DNA of 64,000 bases, taken from Halorussus lipolyticus. GTDB taxonomy: Archaea; Halobacteriota; Halobacteria; Halobacteriales; Haladaptataceae. The position numbers and the translations under genes were made by a program. The notes below the pieces were generated by a model that was not told where the DNA came from, did not search any database, and saw only the letters and a list, made by a program, of their open reading frames with translations. The stretch lies in contig NZ_CP119804.1 of NCBI RefSeq assembly GCF_029338375.1, positions 930,001 to 994,000 of the forward strand, given 5' to 3'. Below are positions 1-8,326 of the stretch, one piece after another; the first letter of the stretch is position 1, and each line of letters opens with the position of its first letter.

Positions 1-1
1 C

Positions 2-421
2 GCCGAGGAGTACGTCGCCGCGGGCTACGACCTCGGGTGGGGACCGACCGACCTCACGAACCGGTGGCGCGAGACCGAGATTGCAGTCGCTCGGGACCAG
101 CCACTCGGCCCGCTCGAAGAACTCGCGGCCGAACACGGACTGGAGGTCGTGGACACCGGGTTCGCCTACCACGTCAAGTCGCCCAGTATCGAGAAGGGTA
201 TCGGTCTCAAGTCGATTGCGCCGCTCCTCGACCGCACTCCCGACGAGTTCGTCGCCATCGGGGACTCGGAGAACGACGTGTCCACCTTCGGCGTCGCCGG
301 CGAGTCCTACGCGGTCGCCAACGCCGACGAGAAGGCCAAGCGCGCCGCAGACGTGGTGTTAGACGAGTCCTACTCCGAGGCCACCATCGGGGTGCTGGAC
401 GAACTGCAGAGTCGGGCGTAG
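2..421 (+). CDS. pgp: Phosphoglycolate phosphatase, archaeal HAD type (C-terminal part)
   Basis: Open from the window edge, so the N-terminus is missing; about 139 residues are visible. The HAD motif IV region (IGDSENDVSTF) is clear, with the paired acidic residues that hold Mg2+. It is preceded by a lysine in a KGIGL context, and the tail ends DELQSRA. Archaeal phosphoglycolate phosphatases of about 225 residues carry this Cof-like arrangement. They hydrolyse 2-phosphoglycolate to glycolate in the cytosol. The missing part should contain the DxD nucleophile motif. A related Cof-type sugar phosphatase cannot be fully excluded without the N-terminus. Confidence 0.85.
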   Translation, partial: AEEYVAAGYDLGWGPTDLTNRWRETEIAVARDQPLGPLEELAAEHGLEVVDTGFAYHVKSPSIEKGIGLKSIAPLLDRTPDEFVAIGDSENDVSTFGVAGESYAVANADEKAKRAADVVLDESYSEATIGVLDELQSRA

Positions 422-443
422 CCACTCGTCCCGCCGCGCGAGA

Positions 444-548
444 TTACTCCTGCCCGCGAAGTCGTCGGAGCGCGCCCCGAGCGATTGCCGCGACTGCGAC
501 GGCGAGGACCCCGACGACCAGCGCCCACGGTCCCCAATCGCGGTTCAT
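444..548 (-). CDS. Mini membrane protein, 34 aa, coupled to cutA
   Basis: The protein is 34 residues: a short polar start (MNRDWGPW), one hydrophobic helix of about 15 residues, and a basic tail (RRLRGQE). The ATG overlaps the cutA stop codon as ATGA, the arrangement used here for translational coupling, so it is probably the second gene of a cutA operon. By the positive-inside rule the tail would face the cytosol. I do not recognise the family. A real gene is supported by the coupling and by the membrane-helix composition, but the length is too short for certainty. Confidence 0.5.
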   Translation of the reverse strand: MNRDWGPWALVVGVLAVAVAAIARGALRRLRGQE

Positions 549-865
549 CGGTCGTCCTCCTCGGCGGTGACTTCGGTCTCGCGCCACTCGGCGAAGGATT
601 CGAGGAGACCGTCCTCCTCGAACCGCTCGATACAGGGTACGTCGTAGGGATGTCGCTCCTCGACCCGCGCTTCGAGGCGGTCGTAGGCCTCGTCGGTGGT
701 CTTGGCCAGCAGGACCACCTCGTCGTCGCGGTGGACCTCGCCCTCCCACCGGTAGACCGACGAGCAGGGGAGTCGGTTGACGCACGCCGCGAGTCGCTCC
801 GTCACGAGAGTCTCTGCGAGGTCGGCGGCCTCCTCCGGCGGTGCGGTGATGTAGGCGGTCGGCAT
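545..865 (-). CDS. cutA: Divalent-cation tolerance protein CutA
   Basis: 106 residues, the normal CutA length. It starts MPTAYITAPPEEAADLAETL, followed by the family signature LAACVNRLP, then SSVYRWEGEV and the C-terminal YDVPCI segment. CutA forms a small ferredoxin-like trimer; it was linked to copper tolerance in bacteria, but its general role is unclear. The ATG at 865 was chosen because the family begins there and a TATA element sits about 25-30 nt upstream. A longer in-frame extension has no homologous character. The small membrane ORF at 444-548 follows with an ATGA overlap. Confidence 0.93.
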   Translation of the reverse strand: MPTAYITAPPEEAADLAETLVTERLAACVNRLPCSSVYRWEGEVHRDDEVVLLAKTTDEAYDRLEARVEERHPYDVPCIERFEEDGLLESFAEWRETEVTAEEDDR

Positions 866-888
866 ACCCGTAGCTCCGTCGCCGAGAC

Positions 889-895
889 GGTTAAG
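889..895 (-). promoter_or_regulatory. TATA box of cutA
   Basis: Read on the minus strand this is CTTAACC, 24-30 nt before the cutA ATG. This is the usual spacing for a leaderless haloarchaeal transcript. Confidence 0.5.
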
Positions 896-1033
896 AGTCG
901 GCCATTGGCGCTGTCCTCTCGGATTAGTCGGACTGGCAGTTACGGGGTGGAGCGGCTCTGTCGCCACCAGCGAGGCGGTGGAACCGCCGGGTGACAGTGC
1001 TGACTGACTCGCCAGCTATCTGCCCGTAACTGC

Positions 1034-1077
1034 GCGAAACGTCCGGGCAGGGTTCGTCCCGTTCTCGGATTTAAACC
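1034..1077 (+). promoter_or_regulatory. Conserved promoter-like module, copy 1
   Basis: This 44-bp stretch begins GCGAAACGTCCGG, continues to CCCGTTCT and ends in the TATA-like ATTTAAACC. It matches 25201-25244 at 35 of 44 positions without gaps. The TTTAAA end suggests transcription toward higher coordinates, where no protein gene exists on this strand. It may drive a non-coding RNA or be a bound operator. Confidence 0.45.
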
Positions 1078-1221
1078 CTCGGCAAGTACCGGCAGGCGAC
1101 CAAGCCATCAGGGTGAACGTTTCTGCCGGTCGCGGTCACAGCCGTAGTCACTGTCGATTCAGGGGATGGAACGAGACTACACTCAAAATAGCCCATTGCT
1201 CTCCGAGAAACGAAACCACGA

Positions 1222-1244
1222 CGAAAAGAACCGCTCGAAAAAAC
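1222..1244 (-). terminator. T-rich terminator of aglB
   Basis: The minus strand carries a TTTTTT run and a TTCTTTT run 28-50 nt after the aglB stop codon. Such T-tracts are the usual archaeal termination signal. Confidence 0.5.
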
Positions 1245-1271
1245 CGAGACTACTCGCGGTCGATTTCCGAT

Positions 1272-4200
1272 TCAGTCCCGACCGGCAACGACCAGCGCAC
1301 CGGCCCACGCGCTGACCAGACCGACTCGGGCGGGCGAGGTCCCCTTACGGTCGGGCAGGGCGTCGGCGGGCGTCGGTCGTTCCGGCGAATCGGCGGCCGC
1401 GCTCGGACCAGCGAGCGCCGAGGAGTTCCCGGACTGATTACCCGACGCCGACTCGTTTCCGGTCGCCGACTCGTTCGTCGGCGCATCGCTTTCGGTCTCG
1501 TTACCGGCCGTCGAGTTGGTCTGTTCCTGCTGGAGTTCGATGGTCTCCTCCGTCAACTCGACCGAGGTGGTCTCGTTGGACTCGCCGATGACCTGCGCCT
1601 CGGTGACGCCCGCGGAGGTGTTGTGGAAGGTCAGCGACCCGTTCTCGAAGGTCCGGGGCGTGTAGAACTTGTACTGACCCGTCGCTCGCACGCTGACGTT
1701 GGTGTAGCCCTCCTGTGGACCCCACTTCTCGTAGCCCGTGGTCGAGTAGGGCAGGGTCATCGTGAACTCGCCGTTCGGGCCGGTCTCGGCCTCTTGGCGG
1801 TAGGTGAACGTCCCGTTCTGTCCGGTCGGGGACATCTGGACCTGCGCCGTGACCGTGGTGTTGGCTGGGGCGGTGCCAGTCACCGTCGCGCCGGGCACGC
1901 GCTCGAAGGTCTTGACCCACGACGGCGAGGTCTTGAACAGCGCGTTGGGGTTGCGGACGCCCGCCTGCTGGAGCAAGCGGAGTTCCCCGCGGAGCGTCTG
2001 CGCGTAGCTTCGGGCGTTCGCGCCCGAGGCCTCGCTCTGCTTGACGACCCGGTAGTGGTTCAGCGCCTTCACCGATTCGCTCGGGAAGGGACCGATACCG
2101 CCGAGTTGGGCCGAGTTGTCGCTCTGGACGAACTCACGGGCCTCCTGCATCGTGCGGAACTGCCGGACGATGGTGGCGTTCGGTCCCTGCGGAGCCGTCT
2201 TGTAGGAAGCGGTCTGTCCGCTCGGGGTCTGGTAGGTCTGGGCGTTCCAGTCAACCACGATGGGACTCGGTTCGACGCGGCTACCGTGGTAGAGGTAGAG
2301 GCGCGCGACCTGACTCTGGTAGTAGCGTTGGTCCTTCATCCGGAAGGCGAGTTGGAGACCGTTCTGGCCCTGCTGGTAGACCGGACTGTAGAAGTCACCG
2401 GCCGAGACGTTCTCGTTGAACACCGTCGGCGCGGAGAACTTCGAGGACGGTTCGACCATCTTCCAGTCCACCATCACGTAGCGGGTCTCCTCGCTGTCGT
2501 TGCCCAGCGTCTGGATGACGTTGTTCGCGCGCTGTTCGCTCGGCGCGAGGAGGTACTTCGCGGCGGTCTTCGCGCCCTCTTGGAAGGGGTTGGCGTTCGG
2601 AATCCGGTTGCCTTCGACCGTAATCCAGTGGCCGTAGTCCCACCACGACATCACGCCGTAGGCCCCTTCGGGGTAGCTGAAGTCGCTGTCGCTCTGGTGG
2701 TAGGTGCCGTAGTAGTCCATCTGGTCGGCGTTGTCGGCACCCCCGTAAGTACCCTCTGCGGGCGTGTTGTTGGCCATCCAGTCGAGCGACCCGTCCCACT
2801 TGGTGACTGCGCCGGGCGCGGTCTGGCCGGCCTGCATCGCGGTGTTCGTGTTGTCGATGGAGGGGTAGCCCGACGACCCGAGGCTTGCGGGCCAGACGAG
2901 GACAGGCGTCACCAACAGGAAGACGAGGACGATGGCGACCACCTGATACCCCTCGATGTCGGTCAGCGACTCGCGGCTTCGCAGGTCCGCGAACGAGAGA
3001 ACCTGCTTGACCAGATACGCGTTCAGCACCGCAATCGGCACCGCGAGGTAGTAGTTGAAACGAACTTGGGTGAACGCCGCGGCGGTGATGAACGCGGCCC
3101 ACACCAGCACGAGGAGATACTCTGCGCGGTGGTCGTCCGTGCGGTAGGTCCGCCAGACGAGCCAGAGCGCGCCGAGGACGGCCGTGAACAGCATCAGGCC
3201 GTACTCTTGGAGAATCACGTCGTACCACTCGATGCCGAACCGGGGCTGGGCCCGCGAGAGGAAGGGTTGGGCCTCGCCGATGGTCCGGGTCTCGGCACCG
3301 GTGCTGAAGCCGACGACGCGAACGATGTTGTTGCTGACGAGTTGGTAGAGCGACGGGAGCGCGACGTAGACGAACCCGACGAGAGCGGCCACGAGACCAC
3401 CGACCGTCGCGGGGTAGAGCGCCGTCTCCACGTCACGGGCGTCGAACTCGCGGGCGAGCCACGCCATGAAGACGCAACCGCCTGCGACGGCGAACGCCAG
3501 AAGCGGCTGGAGCGGCGAGAACTTGGTCGGACTCGGGTCGAGCGTGCCGAGCGGGACCAGCAGGAGGAGGCCCGCCACGGTCATGCTGACTGCGCCGACG
3601 AACGCGAGGTGGTCGGGGCTGACGCCGCGGGCGTAGTCGGCAGTCAGCTTGATGCCGAAGAAGACGCCGAAGATACCGACCAGCAGGACGCCCGGCGGCC
3701 ACGTCCAGAGGTAGAGCGCGGTGGCGATGCCCGCCAGCACGCTGTAGCCGAAGGGCCTGCGGAGCGCCGCGAAGTCGCGGTCGGCGACGAGTTCGTAGAC
3801 GGGTTTCTCGCGCTCGCCGACGGTCAGCGCAATCATCATGGCGAGGACGGCGAACCCTTGGAAAAGCGGCTCTGCGATGTTGTGGTCGGCGAAGCCCACG
3901 AGGCCCCGTCGGAGGAAGGTGCCGGGGAACAGCGCCAACACGACGGCGGCGAACAGGCCGCCGGGTCGGCCGCCGAGGCGCTTGCCGATGAGGTAGGTCG
4001 GAATGACGATTAGCGCGCCGAAGACGGCGGGCGCGACGAGGAGGGTTAGCGCGACCGTCTTCTGCGAGGGGTCGCCGAGGCCGACGATTAGCGCGGCGGT
4101 GGCGACGAGTTGGTCGTAGAGCGTGCCGAACTGGCCCACGCTGGTCCCGAACGGGAAGTAGGTCCACGGGTCGTAGGGCATCGTCGCGGGCCAGTTCTGC

Positions 4201-4418
4201 ACGGTGTACTGGACTTGCCGGAAGTGATACCATGCGTCGTTTCCGGCGAAGAACACCTCTCCGTCTCTGATGAACTGTCCGTACGACTGGAGTCGTACCC
4301 ACAGCATGAACGCCATCGCGGCGGCGAGTACGGGGACGTGGTACCAGTCCTCGAACGAATCGAGGACCGAACCGACGGTGTCGGTCGAGTCCTCGACCTG
4401 CTCAGTCTGCTGGCTCAT
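1272..4418 (-). CDS. aglB: Oligosaccharyltransferase AglB (STT3 family)
   Basis: 1048 residues. The N-terminal half has about 13 membrane segments, and a large extracellular C-terminal domain follows. The STT3 signature WWDYG lies at about residues 592-596, followed by HW and GNRIPNANPF. An early DxxY-type acidic loop (EVFFAGNDAWYHFRQV) fits the metal/lipid-binding loop. AglB moves the assembled glycan from dolichol phosphate to Asn in N-x-S/T sequons of S-layer proteins and archaellins on the outer face of the membrane. The last about 100 residues are Thr/Ser/Asn-rich, low-complexity and full of sequons. It anchors the glycosylation region that extends to aglJ at 16.1 kb. Confidence 0.97.
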   Translation of the reverse strand: MSQQTEQVEDSTDTVGSVLDSFEDWYHVPVLAAAMAFMLWVRLQSYGQFIRDGEVFFAGNDAWYHFRQVQYTVQNWPATMPYDPWTYFPFGTSVGQFGTLYDQLVATAALIVGLGDPSQKTVALTLLVAPAVFGALIVIPTYLIGKRLGGRPGGLFAAVVLALFPGTFLRRGLVGFADHNIAEPLFQGFAVLAMMIALTVGEREKPVYELVADRDFAALRRPFGYSVLAGIATALYLWTWPPGVLLVGIFGVFFGIKLTADYARGVSPDHLAFVGAVSMTVAGLLLLVPLGTLDPSPTKFSPLQPLLAFAVAGGCVFMAWLAREFDARDVETALYPATVGGLVAALVGFVYVALPSLYQLVSNNIVRVVGFSTGAETRTIGEAQPFLSRAQPRFGIEWYDVILQEYGLMLFTAVLGALWLVWRTYRTDDHRAEYLLVLVWAAFITAAAFTQVRFNYYLAVPIAVLNAYLVKQVLSFADLRSRESLTDIEGYQVVAIVLVFLLVTPVLVWPASLGSSGYPSIDNTNTAMQAGQTAPGAVTKWDGSLDWMANNTPAEGTYGGADNADQMDYYGTYHQSDSDFSYPEGAYGVMSWWDYGHWITVEGNRIPNANPFQEGAKTAAKYLLAPSEQRANNVIQTLGNDSEETRYVMVDWKMVEPSSKFSAPTVFNENVSAGDFYSPVYQQGQNGLQLAFRMKDQRYYQSQVARLYLYHGSRVEPSPIVVDWNAQTYQTPSGQTASYKTAPQGPNATIVRQFRTMQEAREFVQSDNSAQLGGIGPFPSESVKALNHYRVVKQSEASGANARSYAQTLRGELRLLQQAGVRNPNALFKTSPSWVKTFERVPGATVTGTAPANTTVTAQVQMSPTGQNGTFTYRQEAETGPNGEFTMTLPYSTTGYEKWGPQEGYTNVSVRATGQYKFYTPRTFENGSLTFHNTSAGVTEAQVIGESNETTSVELTEETIELQQEQTNSTAGNETESDAPTNESATGNESASGNQSGNSSALAGPSAAADSPERPTPADALPDRKGTSPARVGLVSAWAGALVVAGRD

Positions 4419-4612
4419 TGAATTGAGGAAGTGCCAAAAAGCGCATAAGCCTTATCATCTGAACACGTGTCCGCTCGGGGACCTTTCGGCCTGCGGTCGG
4501 TGGCCGGCGGTTGGGTAGCAGTGGGTCGTCAGCGGTGGCGGCGGGCGTCTGTCGTCGGTACGAGGCCTGACGAGACCGGACCGCCCGACCGCCGTTCCGG
4601 GGCTGTTTAGTA

Positions 4613-4622
4613 GATAATAAGT
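4613..4622 (+). promoter_or_regulatory. TATA box of the 4647 gene
   Basis: GATAATAAGT lies 25-34 nt before the ATG at 4647, fitting a leaderless transcript that would also cover the flippase gene. Confidence 0.5.
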
Positions 4623-4646
4623 TGGGGAAGCGTATAGCCTCTCTCG

Positions 4647-5963
4647 ATGAACCTCGCTCTCGTTACGGTCGATTCTCTCCGCGCGGACCACGTAGGTTGC
4701 TACGGGTACGAGCGGGAGACGACGCCGAATATCGACGAATTAGCTTCTCGCTCTCACGTCTTCACCGACGCCGTGGCCCACGCTTGCGCGACTCGTCCCT
4801 CGTTCCCCTCGCTTCTGACATCCACGCAGGGCATGCTCTACGGCGGGTTCGACCACCTCTCGGAGAAGCAGGTGCCCCTCTCGGTGCCCCTCTCCGAGGA
4901 GGGCTACGCGACCGGCGGGTTCCACTCGAATCCCTTCCTCTCCGAGGAGTTCGGCTACGCGCGGGGCTTCGACTCGTTCAGCGATTCGGAGGACGACCCG
5001 ACGCTGGCGTCCCGAATCCGCAAGTACGTCTCGAACAACCTCGACGGGCCGGTCCACGACTTGCTGGAATGGCTCTACAACCGCGGGCAGGAACACGCCG
5101 GGGTTGACGTGGGGTCGTACTATCAGGACGCGGAATCGCTCACCGACGAGGCCCTGTCGTGGGTCGAATCGGCCGACGAGCCGTGGTTTCTGTGGATTCA
5201 CTACATGGACCCACACCACCCCTACATCCCGCCGGACGACCATCAGGTGTTCGGCGAGACCCTCTCGAAGCGCCGCGGGGTCAAACTCCGCCAGCAGGTC
5301 CTCGACAATCCCGACGCGCTCTCCGAGGAGGACTGGTCGGACCTCGTGGACCTCTACGACGCCGAGGTTCGCTACACCGACGCCGAAATCGGTCGCCTCC
5401 TCCGCGGTCTGGACGACGCGACGTGGATGCTGACCGCGGACCACGGCGAGGAGTTCTACGAACACGAGAACTTCGGGCACAAGAATCGCTTCTACGAGGA
5501 ACACGTCCACGTCCCCCTGCTGTTCGGCGGGGCCGGAATCGAGGACCCCGACAGACACGACGACCTCGTGGGTCTCAACGACGTGCCGGCGACCCTGCTG
5601 GACGAGGCCGGAATCGAGGCTCCCGAGACCTACCGCGGTCGGCACGTCCTGTCGGGCGAGCGCGACCGAGTTGTCGGCGGGTGGGCCAGAAACGCCGGCA
5701 CCGACCTCGACCGGATTCGCCTGATGAGTCGGACCGGCGACGAGAAGTACATCCGGAACGACGAGGCCGACACCGAGCAACTCTACGACCTGCGAGACGA
5801 CCCCGGCGAGCGCGAGAATCTCGTGGGTGAGCGCGGACTCGGCGACCACGCCGCGGCGCTCGACTCGTTCGTAGCCGAGATACGCGAGACGGCCGGTCGC
5901 TCGGAGTCGGTCGAAGTCGGCGACGACATCGAAGAACGACTCGAAAATCTCGGATACAAATGA
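4647..5963 (+). CDS. Sulfatase/alkaline-phosphatase superfamily hydrolase (Thr nucleophile type)
   Basis: 438 residues, no signal peptide or membrane segment. The metal-binding start is TVDSLRADHVGCYGY. The nucleophile region reads T49-R-P-S-F-P-S-L-L-T, so Thr stands where classical sulfatases have the Cys that becomes formylglycine. The metal-binding segment TADHGEEFYEHENFGHKNRF follows at about residue 262. The protein ends RLENLGYK (431-438), a tail shared with three neighbours. The flippase gene overlaps its stop by 4 nt, so the two are co-transcribed. The superfamily includes phosphatases, phosphotransferases and sulfatases. A glycan- or lipid-phosphate role is an inference from context; the substrate is unknown. 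Confidence 0.85.
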   Translation: MNLALVTVDSLRADHVGCYGYERETTPNIDELASRSHVFTDAVAHACATRPSFPSLLTSTQGMLYGGFDHLSEKQVPLSVPLSEEGYATGGFHSNPFLSEEFGYARGFDSFSDSEDDPTLASRIRKYVSNNLDGPVHDLLEWLYNRGQEHAGVDVGSYYQDAESLTDEALSWVESADEPWFLWIHYMDPHHPYIPPDDHQVFGETLSKRRGVKLRQQVLDNPDALSEEDWSDLVDLYDAEVRYTDAEIGRLLRGLDDATWMLTADHGEEFYEHENFGHKNRFYEEHVHVPLLFGGAGIEDPDRHDDLVGLNDVPATLLDEAGIEAPETYRGRHVLSGERDRVVGGWARNAGTDLDRIRLMSRTGDEKYIRNDEADTEQLYDLRDDPGERENLVGERGLGDHAAALDSFVAEIRETAGRSESVEVGDDIEERLENLGYK

Positions 5964-7393
5964 GCCGAAGTGGGAGTTTCGGACTGGAAGTTTCGAAGGG
6001 GTTCTTGGGGAAGGTACTGCTGATGCTCGTCGGATTCGCCGGGAGCATCGTCTTCGCCCGCGTCCTCGGACCGGTCGGCTACGGTGCCTTCCACGTCGTC
6101 GTCGCGCTGGCGAACGTCCTCGACAACCCCATCACCGGTCTCGGCACCGCGTGCAAGAAGCGCATCTCCGAACACGGCCAAGACGCGGGGGCCATCCTCA
6201 CCATCGGTCTCTCAGCGACCGCAGGACTCGGACTGCTGGTCGGCGGCCTCATCCTCCTCGTCGGTCCGTACCTCGACTACTTCGACATCGACAACGGCCC
6301 GCTGTACGTCGCCCTCGTCTTCTTCGGCATCGTCTTCTTCAAGGTCGTGCAACCGATGGTTGCCGGTCGAGGACAGTTCGGGACCGCGGTCTTCCTCGAC
6401 TCGATACGGTCGTTCTTCACGATTCCGCTCCAGTTGGCGCTGGTCTTTCTGGGGTGGGGCGTCGCCGGGATGGTTGCCGGACTGACGGTGGCCTCGCTGG
6501 CGACGGTGCCCCTCGCGCTCTACGTCCTCGACGTTCGGCCCGCGATGCCCGACCGGGAGACGGTTCGGAGCATCTGGGAGTACGCCAAGTTCTCCGTGCC
6601 GAGCAACTTCATCGGCACCGCCTACGGCAAGGTGGACATCCTGCTTCTGGGCGCGATTCTGGGGACGGGCGCGTCCGGCCAGTACAAAATCGCCATGCAA
6701 CTGGTCCTCCCCGGCGCGACCCTCTCGATGGTGATGGGGTCGGGGCTGTTCGCCGAGGTCAGTTCGCTGGCGAGTCGGGGCGAGGAGGTCGCCCAACAGG
6801 TCACAAACAACGTCGCGTTCGCGTCGGTGCTGGCCATCCCGCTGTTTTTCGGCGCGCTGGCGATGCCCGAGTCAATCGTCGTCACCGTCTTCGGGAGCGA
6901 GTACCGGCCCGCGGGGACGCTCCTCATTGGTCTCGCGGCGTACCAAATCATCCAGACGCAGGCGTCCCAAATTTCGTCGGTCTTGGAGGGCCTCGACCGA
7001 CCCGACCTCCAGATGTACATCGTCGCCGTGACCCTCGTGACGAACCTGATACTCGGCGTCGTCCTCGTCCGTCGCTTCGGCGCGGTCGGCATCGTCGTCG
7101 CCACCATCGCCGCGGAGGCCCTGAAGTTCTCGTGGGTGACGTACCTCGCGCGACAGCACGTGACCTACGAAATCTTCCCGACGCCGGTCCGCCACCAGTT
7201 CCTCGCCGGCGTCGGGATGTTCGCCGTGGTCGAACTCCTCCACCGCTGGATTGGCGTGGGGTCGTGGTTCGAACTCCTCGCCATCGTCGGTGTCGGTGCC
7301 GTCGTCTACGGGGCCGTGTTGGTGTCGGTCTCTGACATCTTCATGCACACGGCCAAGAGCATCCTCTCTGATGCTCAAAAACAGTATCGGTGA
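5960..7393 (+). CDS. Polysaccharide/lipid-linked glycan flippase (MOP family, Wzx/AglR-like)
   Basis: 477 residues with about 12-14 hydrophobic helices and the start GLEVSKGFLGKVLLMLVGF, typical of polysaccharide-transport membrane proteins. Conserved features are FARVLGPVGYGAF near residue 33 and a central AKFSVPSNFIGTAYGKVDIL segment. Such proteins move dolichol-linked glycans across the cytoplasmic membrane before AglB uses them. The ATG overlaps the preceding gene as ATGA, indicating one operon. The Haloferax counterpart would be AglR, but orthology cannot be fixed from sequence alone. Confidence 0.9.
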   Translation: MSRSGSFGLEVSKGFLGKVLLMLVGFAGSIVFARVLGPVGYGAFHVVVALANVLDNPITGLGTACKKRISEHGQDAGAILTIGLSATAGLGLLVGGLILLVGPYLDYFDIDNGPLYVALVFFGIVFFKVVQPMVAGRGQFGTAVFLDSIRSFFTIPLQLALVFLGWGVAGMVAGLTVASLATVPLALYVLDVRPAMPDRETVRSIWEYAKFSVPSNFIGTAYGKVDILLLGAILGTGASGQYKIAMQLVLPGATLSMVMGSGLFAEVSSLASRGEEVAQQVTNNVAFASVLAIPLFFGALAMPESIVVTVFGSEYRPAGTLLIGLAAYQIIQTQASQISSVLEGLDRPDLQMYIVAVTLVTNLILGVVLVRRFGAVGIVVATIAAEALKFSWVTYLARQHVTYEIFPTPVRHQFLAGVGMFAVVELLHRWIGVGSWFELLAIVGVGAVVYGAVLVSVSDIFMHTAKSILSDAQKQYR

Positions 7394-7426
7394 GTGTAGG
7401 CAAACAAAAGTATTTCTCTCCCGCTC

Positions 7427-8326
7427 TCAGATGTACCCGAGGTCTTCGAGTTGCTCCTCGGGGATGTCGAGGTCGTCCTCCTCGGCGGTCGTGTCCTCGA
7501 CGTGGGCTTCGACCCACTCCCGGACCTCGAAGACGCTCTCGGGGCGCGTGTCCAGCGTCGTCGCGGTGAACGCCCGCCACGAGTGGCCGCCGGGGTTGTC
7601 GTCGCCGTCAATCCACGCGGTTTCGATGCCGTGGTCGCTGACCAGAAGCAGTTCGTCGTCGGGACCCATCGCCGACTTGACTTCTTCGAGGCGCTCGATA
7701 GTCCACTCGTAGGCGTCGTGGTATCGCTCGCGGTCGTTCCGATAGACGTGACCGGTCGCGTCGATGACGTGGACGTGCGAGGCCACGAGGTTCAGGTCGT
7801 GATTCAGCATCTCGCGGACCCACCCGAACTGCTCGCTTGCGATGCCCCGAATCCGCCGGTCGAACTCTTGGGTGGACATCTCACTCTGGTTGGCCTGCTG
7901 GAACACTTCCCACGCGCGCTGGAGTTCGCTCCCGCGGTGGACGCCGGGCCAGTTGTGGACGACCCTGCCCGGCCCGTCGAAGACGGTATCCGATTCGACC
8001 TCTTTGAGTTCCCAGTCGGCACCGGTCGCCCGCTGGGCGATTTTGCCGAGGAGGGCGCGGTGGCGTCCCGATAGCCGCCCGGTGAACCGAGACGCGAAGT
8101 CCACGAGGGGATTGTCCCACTCGCTGGTACTCTCCTCGGTCACGCCGTGTTCGGACGGGTGCTTGCCGGTCGCCACCGTCGGCCAGACCTCGCTGGTGTG
8201 GGGTTTGTCGTACATGTGGGCGAACGTCTCGCACTCACCCCACGTCGAGAGTCGGAACTCGTCGGCCTCGAACGTATCCACGTGAACCGGGTCGAGGGCG
8301 TCGATGGCCAGTACGACCAGCGTCAT
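7427..8326 (-). CDS. Type I phosphodiesterase-like alkaline phosphatase superfamily protein
   Basis: 299 residues, cytosolic. It starts MTLVVLAIDALDP with the first metal ligand Asp at 9. The region KPHTSEVWPTVATGKHPSEH resembles nucleotide-pyrophosphatase/phosphodiesterase nucleophile motifs, with Thr44 as the likely nucleophile. A second metal site reads HVIDATGH and then LVSDHGIE. It ends QLEDLGYI (292-299), the same tail as the larger neighbours. It lies downstream of the 484-residue homologue with a 4-nt overlap, so both are translated from one message. The substrate is unknown; by context a phospho- or sulfo-glycan is plausible. Confidence 0.8.
   Translation of the reverse strand: MTLVVLAIDALDPVHVDTFEADEFRLSTWGECETFAHMYDKPHTSEVWPTVATGKHPSEHGVTEESTSEWDNPLVDFASRFTGRLSGRHRALLGKIAQRATGADWELKEVESDTVFDGPGRVVHNWPGVHRGSELQRAWEVFQQANQSEMSTQEFDRRIRGIASEQFGWVREMLNHDLNLVASHVHVIDATGHVYRNDRERYHDAYEWTIERLEEVKSAMGPDDELLLVSDHGIETAWIDGDDNPGGHSWRAFTATTLDTRPESVFEVREWVEAHVEDTTAEEDDLDIPEEQLEDLGYI

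Larger units (their letters stand above)
866..1271. other. Intergenic region between aglB and cutA
   Basis: 406 bp without a convincing gene. It holds the cutA promoter, a 44-bp promoter-like module shared with 25201-25244, and the T-rich aglB terminator. Between the module and the terminator (about 1080-1220) there is room for a short plus-strand RNA, but I see no recognised RNA family. Confidence 0.6.

Noticed and set aside
1113-4013. 966-codon open frame on the plus strand opposite aglB
   Set aside because: It is an antisense shadow produced by high GC. The Arg/Val/Gly/His-rich sequence has no domain, whereas the minus strand encodes clear AglB motifs.
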